Below are positions 1 to 6,969 of a DNA stretch of 64,000 nt, in pieces. The stretch comes from Marinobacter sp. JH2. GTDB lineage: Bacteria; Pseudomonadota; Gammaproteobacteria; Pseudomonadales; Oleiphilaceae. Below the pieces are notes generated by a model. That model saw only the letters and a list, made by a program, of their open reading frames with translations, searched no databases and was not told the origin of the DNA. How positions within the stretch are numbered: position 1 is the stretch's first letter; each line of letters starts with the position of its first letter. The stretch lies in contig NZ_CP037934.1 in the NCBI RefSeq assembly GCF_004353225.1, positions 682,001-746,000 on the forward strand, in the 5' to 3' direction. The translations under genes were made by a program, and so were the position numbers.

Positions 1-236
1 GAGTCGATAAATCTGTTGAACAAAGGCCGGCCGGCTTCATTGCGCCAGTCGTACCAGCAGGGAAGTCTGAAATCTATTCTTATAGCAATTGAATGGGGGT
101 GGTTAATAACCGCCTGATTGATGGTGCCCTCTATCCGATTAAGATAACTTTCTATGTATGGGCCGTGCTTTGGAAGGAGGGGCTTTGTATTAAACATGCC
201 CTCTGTAGTGAGGGGCATGTTGTATGCGTGGTTCAT
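1..236 (-). CDS. Inovirus Gp2 family protein (YagK/YfjJ-like), 5' part only
   Basis: The reading frame is open from an ATG at 236 to the window edge, giving 78 codons with the C-terminus missing. The visible protein has a segment GPYIESYLNRIEGTINQAV followed by IAIRIDFRLP and then LFNRFID. This is the pattern I associate with the start of the inovirus Gp2/YagK-YfjJ domain, seen in filamentous phages and small integrative elements and thought to act in element replication. A GGAG sits about 9 bases before the chosen ATG; an in-frame ATG at 251 is an alternative start. It lies in the same element as alpA and the integrase. The family call is from memory of the motif; the role is inference. Confidence 0.6.
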   Translation of the reverse strand, partial: MNHAYNMPLTTEGMFNTKPLLPKHGPYIESYLNRIEGTINQAVINHPHSIAIRIDFRLPCWYDWRNEAGRPLFNRFID

Positions 237-449
237 TGTTATGGTCTCCATATCTAATTTTGGTTTATGGTCCTTTCTCTATTTAGTGTGTGGTTGGTTG
301 TTAATGTAAGTTGTTAATAATATTTAAAACCTACATGTATTTTTATTTTTAAAGTGTTTATAGCCTAGAAGCTAGGCTGTGGAGGGTGTGTTGGATTAGT
401 AGGTTTTTGGTCTGCAAAAATCTTGCAGGATCTGAAAGAGGGTTCCTGT
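237..449. other. AT-rich intergenic region of the integrated element
   Basis: I see no gene here. The stretch is much richer in A and T than the chromosomal genes to the right. A 7-bp inverted repeat, AGCCTAG (362-368) and CTAGGCT (372-378), has a 3-base loop. It lies downstream of alpA on the minus strand, but no run of T follows it, so a terminator role is uncertain. The minus-strand promoter of the gene at 1-236 should also lie here. Confidence 0.4.
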
Positions 450-638
450 TCACTGACAGGAGTCACGCTGGTTAACCTTCTCCAGTATCCAATCATTTAT
501 TTCTTCGTCTACCCAGCCTACAGACCTACCGCCTAAATCAATTGGCTTAGGGAAAGTGCCTGCTTCGATGTATTTGTAAACTGTCGAGCGGGCAAGGCCT
601 GTCTTTTCAATTACGTCTCTGAGTCTGAGAATTCTCAT
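450..638 (-). CDS. AlpA family phage/element regulatory protein
   Basis: This 62-residue protein opens with MRILRLRDVIEKTGLARSTV, then YKYIEAGTFPKPIDLG and a WVDEEINDWI tail. That is the compact winged-helix/HTH layout of the AlpA family, with recognition helix around residues 15-25. AlpA proteins are small DNA-binding activators or excisionase-like factors in phages, P4-like satellites and genomic islands, often controlling integrase expression or excision. Full length for the family. It sits between the Gp2-family gene and the divergent 283-aa gene, within 2.5 kb of the integrase, so a role in excision or regulation of this element is likely. Confidence 0.88.
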   Translation of the reverse strand: MRILRLRDVIEKTGLARSTVYKYIEAGTFPKPIDLGGRSVGWVDEEINDWILEKVNQRDSCQ

Positions 639-988
639 GGCTGATCTCCTGAACGGTTCGTCTCAGAAGATCCAGGGAGCTCAGTAGAAATTTATCGATG
701 CTCATGATGGTGGGTTCAACATGGCTCGGGGTCGTGAGGCTCTCTAGCCGTGCTGGGCTCACTGCCGATGCCAAGCTAGTTCCTAGATTTACCTCGATTT
801 TTTAGTCTGTAACTCTCTGTTTTGCATAGAGGTTGGTGAACTAGTTCGCATAGAAGGTCAGTATTAACGCACTAGAAACCATATAGAAATGTTACAGATA
901 TCGTACAGAAACGTGGTAGAAAGATAATAGAGGTGTGCTAAGCTGGATCGTGTGCTTATCGTTCTTCTTTTGAAATTTCAGGTGTTGT
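639..988. promoter_or_regulatory. Divergent regulatory region between alpA and the 283-aa gene
   Basis: No coding sequence is supported in these 350 bases. The region serves alpA leftwards and the 283-aa gene rightwards. Its right half carries the 11-bp-spaced repeat array described separately. GATAAT at 923-928 is a possible -10 for the rightward gene, about 60 bases before its ATG and inside the array, but I see no good -35 at the right distance. AGGTG just before the ATG at 989 is the likely ribosome binding site. Confidence 0.5.
851..938 (+). repeat. Eight-unit array with 11-bp register (iteron/operator-like)
   Basis: Units begin at 851, 862, 873, 884, 895, 906, 917 and 928, exactly 11 bases apart. 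Their first six bases read TAGAAG, TATTAA, TAGAAA, TAGAAA, CAGATA, CAGAAA, TAGAAA and TAGAGG. The core is YAGAAA and the last five bases of each unit vary. Spacing of about one helical turn puts every core on the same face of the DNA, as in operators bound cooperatively by ribbon-helix-helix or iteron-binding proteins. The array ends 50 bases before the start of a gene whose product has a ribbon-helix-helix-like tail. The register is seen directly; the binding role is inference. Confidence 0.65.
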
Positions 989-1840
989 ATGGCAGTTCAT
1001 GACAGAAACCGAGACGTGTTACCCAAAAGATTTCAGTCCTTTTCCGATCAGGATCTAGTATGGCTTTGGTCTGTTCTTGGGCGTGACTTTACGATCAGTC
1101 ACCCCGAGTCTTTTAAAAACCCGTTGGGATTGGCAGAGTCTTGTGCAAAAGCGCTCGAATCTAAAGGTGAAGCGTATGCTGACTGGGTTTTTAATTGTTA
1201 TCAGCAGCATGTCGTTAATGGCGAGCTGAGCAGTATTATAGGTGATGCTGGAAAAAGATTAATTAGTTTTCTTATGTATAAGCTTGTGGTCTATAATGGT
1301 TTCGATTTTGAGCTAGGGAGCCTTAAGTATTACTTGGATGATCGGTCATGCTTTCTTTTGGCTGTAGACCTCGATGCCAGGCTTGGTTCAGATAAGTTGC
1401 GTATCATTCGAGAGATAGCTTCTATTTGGAACCTTCGCATGTTAAAGGATTACTCTTTAAGCTGGGTGGATGGCAATAATCCTGAGCAAGTATCATGGCT
1501 TATTAATGAAGGCCTAAAGGCTGGATTGCCGAATCTAGTTCCAGGCAGTGTAAATAACCCATTATCAATAAATGAAAGTCTCTTGAAGTTTCAGTGTATG
1601 TTAGATCAGTCGAGCCTCAATCCAAAGATGGAAGAAATGCTCATTAAAGACTTAAGGCGGAAATGGAGCATAAAAACCAATAAGAAAAGATGTGAGCGGT
1701 CTCAGGTTAACGTCTTATTACTCCCTGAAACTAAAGAAGGTATAAAACAGCTGATGAGGCGAGATGGGTATAAGACTCAAGGAGAACTCGTAGATGCTCT
1801 CGTGAGTAAGGCGCTATCCGGTGAAAAGGGTTCTTTGTAG
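989..1840 (+). CDS. Unrecognised element protein with C-terminal ribbon-helix-helix-like segment
   Basis: I do not recognise the main body of this 283-aa protein. Residues 1-230 are soluble-looking, with no signal peptide or membrane segment. Near residue 240 the sequence QVNVLLLPETKEGIKQLMRR continues as DGYKTQGELVDALVSKAL. This looks like a short beta strand followed by two helices with a turn between them, the layout of ribbon-helix-helix DNA-binding domains such as Arc and CopG. The start ATG has AGGTG about 6 bases upstream. The 11-bp array upstream makes autoregulation or element replication/partition control plausible. Its codon use is AT-richer than chromosomal neighbours. The DNA-binding tail is a moderate call; the overall function is unknown. 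Confidence 0.72.
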   Translation: MAVHDRNRDVLPKRFQSFSDQDLVWLWSVLGRDFTISHPESFKNPLGLAESCAKALESKGEAYADWVFNCYQQHVVNGELSSIIGDAGKRLISFLMYKLVVYNGFDFELGSLKYYLDDRSCFLLAVDLDARLGSDKLRIIREIASIWNLRMLKDYSLSWVDGNNPEQVSWLINEGLKAGLPNLVPGSVNNPLSINESLLKFQCMLDQSSLNPKMEEMLIKDLRRKWSIKTNKKRCERSQVNVLLLPETKEGIKQLMRRDGYKTQGELVDALVSKALSGEKGSL

Positions 1841-1879
1841 TGTTCATTAATCCAAAACCAAGAGTTTGCCAGTATGCGG

Positions 1880-3094
1880 TCACGCCTTTAGTTTGGTGAG
1901 GTAATCTGCCCATGCTTGCATCATCTGCGTCCGCTCTTTCAAGCGAGCAGAGCGGTTATATGCTGCAGCAACCTGGTTGCGCTGTTTGTGCGCAAGCTGT
2001 AGCTCAATGACTTCTGGTTGCCATCCTTGCTCATGTAGTAGTGTCGAAGCTGTTGCACGAAAGCCGTGGCCCACCATGGTCGAGCCGTCAAAGCCCATGG
2101 ATCGGAGTGCGACGTTAATGGTGTTATCGGACAGTGGGCGCCCGGACTTCACAGACTCGAATACCAGGTGCTGGTGGCCTGTGATCGCCTGGAGTTCCTC
2201 CAGAACAGCAACCGCTTGCTTGGGTAGGGGGACAATATGGTCCGGCACTAAGCCGGCCCGTTTCGCCTTCTGAGTGCCTTTCATTCGTTTACCTGGCACA
2301 ACCCACGTGCCCGACTTCAGGTCGATCTCTGCCCACTCAGCGTTCCTTAGCTCACCGGGGCGCAGAAACAGCATCGGAGCGAGCTTCAGCGCTGCCCTGG
2401 TTGATGCGTGGCCACTGTAGGCATCAATAGCCCGCAACAGTGCTCCCAATTCGTCAGAGGAGGTGATGGCGGCCCTGTGCTGCGTAGGTACCGTCTTCAA
2501 TAGGCCTTTCAATGTGGAAGTCGGGTCTGTTTCAGCTCGCCCTTCTGCGACGGCGTACCGATAGATCTCACCAATTCGCTGGCGTATGCGGTGCGCGGTT
2601 TCGTGTTTACCCTGATTCTCGATTTCGCGAAGTGTTTCCAGAATCTTGGCTGGCTTGATGTTGGCGATGGGTAGGTGGCCTAGTTTGGGGTAGGCCCAGG
2701 TCTCCAGTCTTCTGCGCGCTACTCTCAAAGTACCTTCGGAGAGCTCTCCTTTTTTCAGCTTTAGCCATTCTTCCGCAACAACCTTGAAGGTGTCGCTTTT
2801 CTCCTGCTCAGCGGCTTTTTCCTGCTTCTTGACCTCATTGGGGTCTACGCCGTCAGCGATTAATGCTCGTGCCTCAGAGCGCCTCTGCCGGGCGAGCTTC
2901 AGTGGAACGTCCGGGTATACCCCCAGGGCCAACGTTTTTTCTTTACCGCCGAACCGGTACTTCATGCGCCAATACTTGCCCGACGGCTGGATATCCAGGT
3001 ACATGCCTGAGCCATCTGAGAGCTTTGTGCGTTTGCCGTACTTTTCGAAGCTGGCAGATTTGATCTGTCTGTCGGTCAGCTTGTCCGTCGCCAT
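1880..3094 (-). CDS. Tyrosine-type site-specific integrase, P4 family
   Basis: This 404-aa protein has the N-terminal DUF4102-type arm-binding domain (LTDRQIKSA to about residue 95), a core-binding SAM-like domain (about 100-190) and a tyrosine recombinase catalytic domain. Catalytic residues visible are the Arg in LRPGELR (about 245), the HGFR box (about 341-344), the His in LAHKQR (about 369) and the likely nucleophile Tyr in AAAYNR (about 379). Full length for P4-type integrases, which usually insert in tRNA or tmRNA 3' ends. It starts 195 bases from the 3' end of tRNA-Arg(CCU), on the same strand, the standard tRNA-int layout. AGGA lies 8-9 bases before the ATG; TTGGGGGTA repeats cover the start. 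Confidence 0.95.
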   Translation of the reverse strand: MATDKLTDRQIKSASFEKYGKRTKLSDGSGMYLDIQPSGKYWRMKYRFGGKEKTLALGVYPDVPLKLARQRRSEARALIADGVDPNEVKKQEKAAEQEKSDTFKVVAEEWLKLKKGELSEGTLRVARRRLETWAYPKLGHLPIANIKPAKILETLREIENQGKHETAHRIRQRIGEIYRYAVAEGRAETDPTSTLKGLLKTVPTQHRAAITSSDELGALLRAIDAYSGHASTRAALKLAPMLFLRPGELRNAEWAEIDLKSGTWVVPGKRMKGTQKAKRAGLVPDHIVPLPKQAVAVLEELQAITGHQHLVFESVKSGRPLSDNTINVALRSMGFDGSTMVGHGFRATASTLLHEQGWQPEVIELQLAHKQRNQVAAAYNRSARLKERTQMMQAWADYLTKLKA

Positions 3095-3177
3095 TGGGGG
3101 TATCCTGCAGCGGTTGGGGGTATAAAACTTACTATAGCGGGGTGCATTTCAGTTTGCACCCCCAGATGTACCCCCAA
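3094..3177. promoter_or_regulatory. Integrase promoter with TTGGGGGTA repeats and nested inverted repeat
   Basis: TTGGGGGTAT occurs at 3094-3103 and again at 3114-3123, exactly 20 bases apart. The inverse, TACCCCCAA, is at 3169-3177. Between them GGGGTGCA and TGCACCCC form an 8-bp hairpin stem with loop TTTCAGTT (about 3139-3162). The first copy touches the integrase start codon. The tRNA 3' end (3289-3298) contains the related TACCCCC. Short repeats like these next to int resemble arm-type integrase sites or autorepressor sites. The repeats are seen directly; the function is inference. Confidence 0.55.
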
Positions 3178-3288
3178 AGATTGTGGCTGAGCATGGATGT
3201 CAATGGATGTTCATGGACTAAAGATGAGGTAAAAAGTGTTTAAAAACGGTAGCTTGTGGAGGTTGGTGGATCTTGATGGAGGGCTAAC

Positions 3289-3365
3289 TGGTACCCCCGG
3301 CAGGACTCGAACCTGCTACCTTCCCCTTAGGAGGGGGACGCTCTATCCAGATGAGCTACGGAGGC
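3289..3365 (-). tRNA. tRNA-Arg (anticodon CCU), integration target
   Basis: The minus strand folds as a complete 77-base tRNA. The acceptor stem GCCTCCG pairs with CGGGGGT (one G-U at each of pairs 1-72 and 4-69), then comes discriminator A and an encoded CCA at 3289-3291. The anticodon loop CTCCTAA gives anticodon CCU, and the T-arm GCAGG-TTCGAGT-CCTGC is intact. Its 3' end faces the integrase, so the attachment site most likely overlaps roughly 3289-3310. No second copy of this sequence is present to the left, so the other element junction lies outside the window. Confidence 0.95.
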
Positions 3366-3407
3366 ATTTCAGAAGAGGCGGTATAATAACGGGCATCAGC
3401 CCGTGGC

Positions 3408-6245
3408 TCAAGGGGCCACAGGCTGACGCTTAAGCAGCTGGTTCAGAATTGCTTGCTGATTGGTTTCTCCTTTTGCCGTCACCACCTTAAATGCTCGTTG
3501 CCTTTCAATGATGGCTTCTTCAAAGGTGCTGGCCAGCTCATCCAGTGAAACCTCCCGAATCGCTGCCGCAAGCTTTTCGCGGCTATTGAATTCGTTGTTT
3601 TCCCGGTCAATCTCTTGCCAGTACCGGCCAGAAACATCACCCAGCTGCCGGTCGCGGGCCATCACTTTGCTGATAACGGCTTGTTTTTCACGGTTCAGCT
3701 GCTCGGGAGACAGCTCGGTGAGCCTATCTTTAAAACGTTCAGCAAACTCGGTGACGGCATCGTCTACCTCAACGCCACTGGCTTCCGGGGACTGAACAAT
3801 CAGCCCAAGGGCGGGGGTTTCCAGAATTTCGAAGGCGGTGGCGTACACAATGTAGCCGAGTTGTTTGGTGGTTCTTATCTCTTCGTAGAACGGGCTGCTG
3901 ATGATCTGGGCCAGCAGCCGGTAGCGGGCGCGTTCTTCGTACGATCTGTCTTTGCCTTGTAAGTACAAGGTATATCCCGTGTCTGGGTGCTCTACGTTGA
4001 GAATCGCTTCGGTTTCGCCTGAAGGCAACTGCCTGACTCGGGAGCGTTGTACGTCTACCTGTTCACTGTTTCGAAGCACAACCGCTTGTACCTGATTGGC
4101 CAGGTTTAAAGCGGTCGCTTCGGTCAGGTTGCCGTGAGCCAGCATCACCGGGTCCATGGCTTTGGTGAACTCTGAACCAAACTGCATCAGTTCGTCGAGC
4201 GTGATGGCTTTAGCGGCCGCGAGTTTCTCGCTTACTGGGTGCGTGCCGTTCAACAAAGCGGTTTGAATAAACTCGGAGGTTTGCTGAACCGGGCGGTTTT
4301 TCGATTTGTTCTCAAGGTCATCGATCAACCGCTGGCGGGCAATGCGAAAACGTTGCTCGGTGATCATCGGGTCGGCAAACTCCAACAGAATACGATTCAG
4401 CAACTCGTGAAGTTTGTCGTTGTATCCGCCCACCCGAATGGTCACACCGCGTAGGTGAGGGTACACGCTGTAATTTAGGCCAGCGAGCTGCGCGGAATAG
4501 GCCCAGGCATTGAGATTGGTTTTGATGGCATCGACCAACAGTTGGGTCAGCACCGTATTGCGAGCGGACGCGCGGGCAATGGGGCTGCGCAGGCTGATGA
4601 AGACGTTGGCTTTGGGCGTGTTGAACAGGGTGTCCCGGGCGTACCACACCTGCATGCCGTCAGAGCCGCGGAGTAATGTAGGGTGAGGCACGCTATTGCC
4701 GGCAACCATATCCAGGTTTTCGGGTACGAGCGGGTTGGCGGGGGGCAAAGCCAGCTGATCAGCCAACGTTGGATTGACCGCTTTTGGCGTCTTTAAGGGC
4801 TCTTGCTTCCAAGGCGTTTCATACCACTTGGTCAGTTCGGGATCTTGCAGGTTTTGATCGGGCGCAGACACCATGACCGCCACATTGTCGGGTGTCAGGC
4901 GACCCAGGATTGCTTGGTACTGCTTGGGTGCATAACGCTCCATTAAATAGGGAGCGCTCAAAATCTCGTTTGCCGGATAGTCTCGGAGCAGGCTGGACAA
5001 GCGCATGGCTTCGCGTACCGGTTCGCCGCGTTCATGAAAGCGGAAATCGATCAGCGCCAATTGCTTCATCTCGTCAAAACGTTCGTGGCTGATGCCGTTT
5101 GTTTTGATTGAGTCGATGTAGCGGAAGACAAGAGCCAGAATGTCATCTTGCTGTTTAAGACCTTCACGGGTAAGTGACATGTTGATGTTAAACGTTGCGT
5201 GGCTGCCGGTGTCCATGCCCAATCCGGCCGAGAGGGTTTCTACCAAGCCGGCGCTCTTGAGTACATCGAACAAGCTGCCAGGACCTTCGTGGCCTAACAG
5301 GCTGGCTACATACGAGGCTGGTTTTGTAGCGTAGTTGACCCGTTGTGACGGGATTGGAAATGCGAGTGACAAGCTTCGGCTGTCTTTGAGGGTTTCGGCG
5401 AGAATACGTTTCGGCAACTGTTCCGGGCTGTACAGGGGCTCAGGGTGCTTGATCACTTCCAGGTTGCGGTTCGCTATGGCGCTGAAGCGTTGCCTCACCA
5501 TGCGTTCAAGCTCAGCCAGAGACTGCGGCCCGTAAACGGCCAGAGACATTACGTCAGCCGAATAATTTTGTTCCCAAAACCGGACAAGGTCAGGGCGTAG
5601 CGGGTTAGCATCGGTGTTCTCGAGCGTGGTCAGGTTGCCCACAGCGAATTTGCTGAAGGCGTGATCCGGATTGCCGGCTGCTTTCCTGACCGACAGCAGG
5701 CGTCGTCCGTCTTCCTTCAGTTTTGCGCTGAATTCGGAATGAACCGCGTTACGTTCACGGTCTACCAGTTCGGCCGTAAAGAGCGGATGTGAAAACTGCT
5801 GGGCAAAACGATCCAGCGCAGCTTCCAGAAATTCACTTTCAACATCGAAAAAATAGTTGGTGTTTTCGAATGCGGTGAATGCATTGTGGCTTCCGCCGTG
5901 GCTGCGAATAAATTGCTGATACTCGCCTGCATCTGGGTACTTTTCTGTGCCCAGAAATAACATGTGCTCAAGGAAATGGGCCATGCCTTCGCGGTCGCTG
6001 GGATCGTTGCCACTTCCGACCGCTACGTTAAGGGAGGCCGCGGCTTTATCCGCCTCGGTATCCGACACCAAGATGATGCGCAGGCCGTTCTCCAATTCCA
6101 GATATCGATAGCTATTGGGATCATTGGGGCTTTTGCGGGGCTCGGTTTCCGCATGGGAGTACGCGCTAGGGATTAAACTCGCGAGTAAAAGCAACAATGG
6201 CGGCAATCGATACAAGCGTCGGAACAGGGGGGGTTTAACGGTCAT
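3408..6245 (-). CDS. ptrA: Periplasmic M16 zinc metalloprotease (pitrilysin/protease III-like)
   Basis: This 945-aa protein has a signal peptide (about residues 1-32, with hydrophobic LPPLLLLLASLIPSAYS) and the inverted zinc motif HFLEH at residues 90-94. E171 in NAVHSEF is the third ligand, almost the same spacing as E. coli pitrilysin (His88, Glu91, His92, Glu169). Length matches the four-domain insulinase/pitrilysin proteases, which degrade peptides in an enclosed chamber in the periplasm. It lies 35 bases downstream of a 99-aa gene on the same strand and probably shares its promoter. The family is secure; orthology to ptrA rather than another M16 member is likely but not proven. Confidence 0.88.
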   Translation of the reverse strand: MTVKPPLFRRLYRLPPLLLLLASLIPSAYSHAETEPRKSPNDPNSYRYLELENGLRIILVSDTEADKAAASLNVAVGSGNDPSDREGMAHFLEHMLFLGTEKYPDAGEYQQFIRSHGGSHNAFTAFENTNYFFDVESEFLEAALDRFAQQFSHPLFTAELVDRERNAVHSEFSAKLKEDGRRLLSVRKAAGNPDHAFSKFAVGNLTTLENTDANPLRPDLVRFWEQNYSADVMSLAVYGPQSLAELERMVRQRFSAIANRNLEVIKHPEPLYSPEQLPKRILAETLKDSRSLSLAFPIPSQRVNYATKPASYVASLLGHEGPGSLFDVLKSAGLVETLSAGLGMDTGSHATFNINMSLTREGLKQQDDILALVFRYIDSIKTNGISHERFDEMKQLALIDFRFHERGEPVREAMRLSSLLRDYPANEILSAPYLMERYAPKQYQAILGRLTPDNVAVMVSAPDQNLQDPELTKWYETPWKQEPLKTPKAVNPTLADQLALPPANPLVPENLDMVAGNSVPHPTLLRGSDGMQVWYARDTLFNTPKANVFISLRSPIARASARNTVLTQLLVDAIKTNLNAWAYSAQLAGLNYSVYPHLRGVTIRVGGYNDKLHELLNRILLEFADPMITEQRFRIARQRLIDDLENKSKNRPVQQTSEFIQTALLNGTHPVSEKLAAAKAITLDELMQFGSEFTKAMDPVMLAHGNLTEATALNLANQVQAVVLRNSEQVDVQRSRVRQLPSGETEAILNVEHPDTGYTLYLQGKDRSYEERARYRLLAQIISSPFYEEIRTTKQLGYIVYATAFEILETPALGLIVQSPEASGVEVDDAVTEFAERFKDRLTELSPEQLNREKQAVISKVMARDRQLGDVSGRYWQEIDRENNEFNSREKLAAAIREVSLDELASTFEEAIIERQRAFKVVTAKGETNQQAILNQLLKRQPVAP

Positions 6246-6280
6246 GGGGCCTCATCGAATCGGTGTTCGTTTGTTATGGC

Positions 6281-6580
6281 TTAGTGAACTTGGCCGGAAT
6301 TGCTGCTGTCGGGCTTTTGGGACAGGGTTTTCTTGGCCAGGTCAGAAGCTTGGTCTGCATCGAGCTCTCCGGACGCGATGCGCTCTAGCACGGTCGCCAT
6401 GATGGCAACAGATTGACGGTAGTCCGCGAATTCTTTCTGAAACGCTTTGTCGATAGCTTTATAAACGGCTTCGATTTTTTCTTCTCTTGAACCTTTGTCG
6501 GCAGCGGTATCGTTGATCGCCTTCAAACAGGCACGGGCAATGGCGATGTAGCGTTCGGTGTTTGGATTGTCTTTCGGCAT
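6281..6580 (-). CDS. Conserved-looking small hypothetical protein, helical
   Basis: I do not recognise this 99-aa protein. It lacks a signal peptide and membrane segment. The sequence reads as mostly helical, with YIAIARACLKAIND, KIEAVYKAIDKAFQKEF and VLERIASGELDADQA segments, charged throughout. The gene lies 35 bases upstream of the M16 protease on the same strand with no terminator between, so the two probably share a transcript. A hairpin GACGCC-GAGA-GGCGTC (6623-6638) followed by TTTAAC on the minus strand precedes it, perhaps an attenuator or the terminator of nothing visible. Coding reality rests on frame length and operon position. Confidence 0.65.
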   Translation of the reverse strand: MPKDNPNTERYIAIARACLKAINDTAADKGSREEKIEAVYKAIDKAFQKEFADYRQSVAIMATVLERIASGELDADQASDLAKKTLSQKPDSSNSGQVH

Positions 6581-6790
6581 GGCTGCTTTGGTAAACCTTG
6601 GAATGATTGGGTGACTGTTAAAGACGCCGAGAGGCGTCGGAAGTTCCCGATTATCGCATTGCCAGCGGCTGGTTGCATTTCTCTGCCGTAATTTACGATA
6701 TTCGGGCCATCAGTGTTGAAATCCTGTGCTAGTCTCAAGTTCAGTGTGTCGAATAATGGGGCATGATATCGGTTGGCTTTTTGCTAGAGA

Positions 6791-6844
6791 TAGAGTAAAT
6801 GCTCTAATAAAAACAAGGGGTTAAAGAGCAAAAGCTCTAATAAA
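6791..6844. repeat. Paired dyads sharing GCTCTAATAAA, upstream of fatty acyl reductase
   Basis: GCTCTAATAAA is present at 6801-6811 and 6834-6844, 33 bases apart (three helical turns). Each copy forms the right half of a dyad: TAGAG-TAAATG-CTCTA (6791-6806) and AGAGC-AAAA-GCTCT (6825-6838). The second dyad ends about 5-10 bases before the candidate -35. The spacing and symmetry suggest two sites for one dimeric regulator of the reductase. The protein is unknown. Confidence 0.55.
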
Positions 6845-6896
6845 GTTCGATACATGTAAGCTGCAATTAAGTAGAATGCGTGCGTTCCATAACCGG

Positions 6897-6916
6897 ACTA
6901 CGACTTTGGTCGTAGT
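6897..6916 (+). promoter_or_regulatory. Perfect 8-bp hairpin in the reductase 5' leader
   Basis: ACTACGAC (6897-6904) and GTCGTAGT (6909-6916) are perfectly complementary around a TTTG loop. The hairpin lies about 20 bases downstream of the candidate -10 and 53 bases before the ATG. It may stabilise the mRNA 5' end or be a protein-binding dyad. There is no T-run, so it is not a terminator. Confidence 0.45.
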
Positions 6917-6969
6917 GGTGTGGTGTGGCGATATGACAACAAATAAGTAACACGTAGGACGGATCTTCT

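Larger units (their letters stand above)
6581..6969. promoter_or_regulatory. Divergent promoter region upstream of the fatty acyl reductase
   Basis: No gene is supported in these 389 bases. The left part holds the minus-strand leader of the 99-aa gene with hairpin 6623-6638. The right part has TAGAAT at 6872-6877 as a candidate -10 for the reductase, with a weak -35 (GATACA, 6849-6854, spacer 17). Repeats and dyads listed separately lie just upstream, and a perfect hairpin lies downstream in the presumed 5' leader. Confidence 0.5.

Noticed and set aside
450..1840. A toxin-antitoxin pair formed by AlpA and the 283-aa protein.
   Set aside because: The genes are divergent and 350 bases apart, and the 283-aa protein is too long and lacks toxin motifs I recognise.
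3236..3433. A 65-codon frame on the plus strand across the tRNA-Arg gene.
   Set aside because: It is the antisense of a tRNA and the end of the M16 gene, with no homology I recognise.
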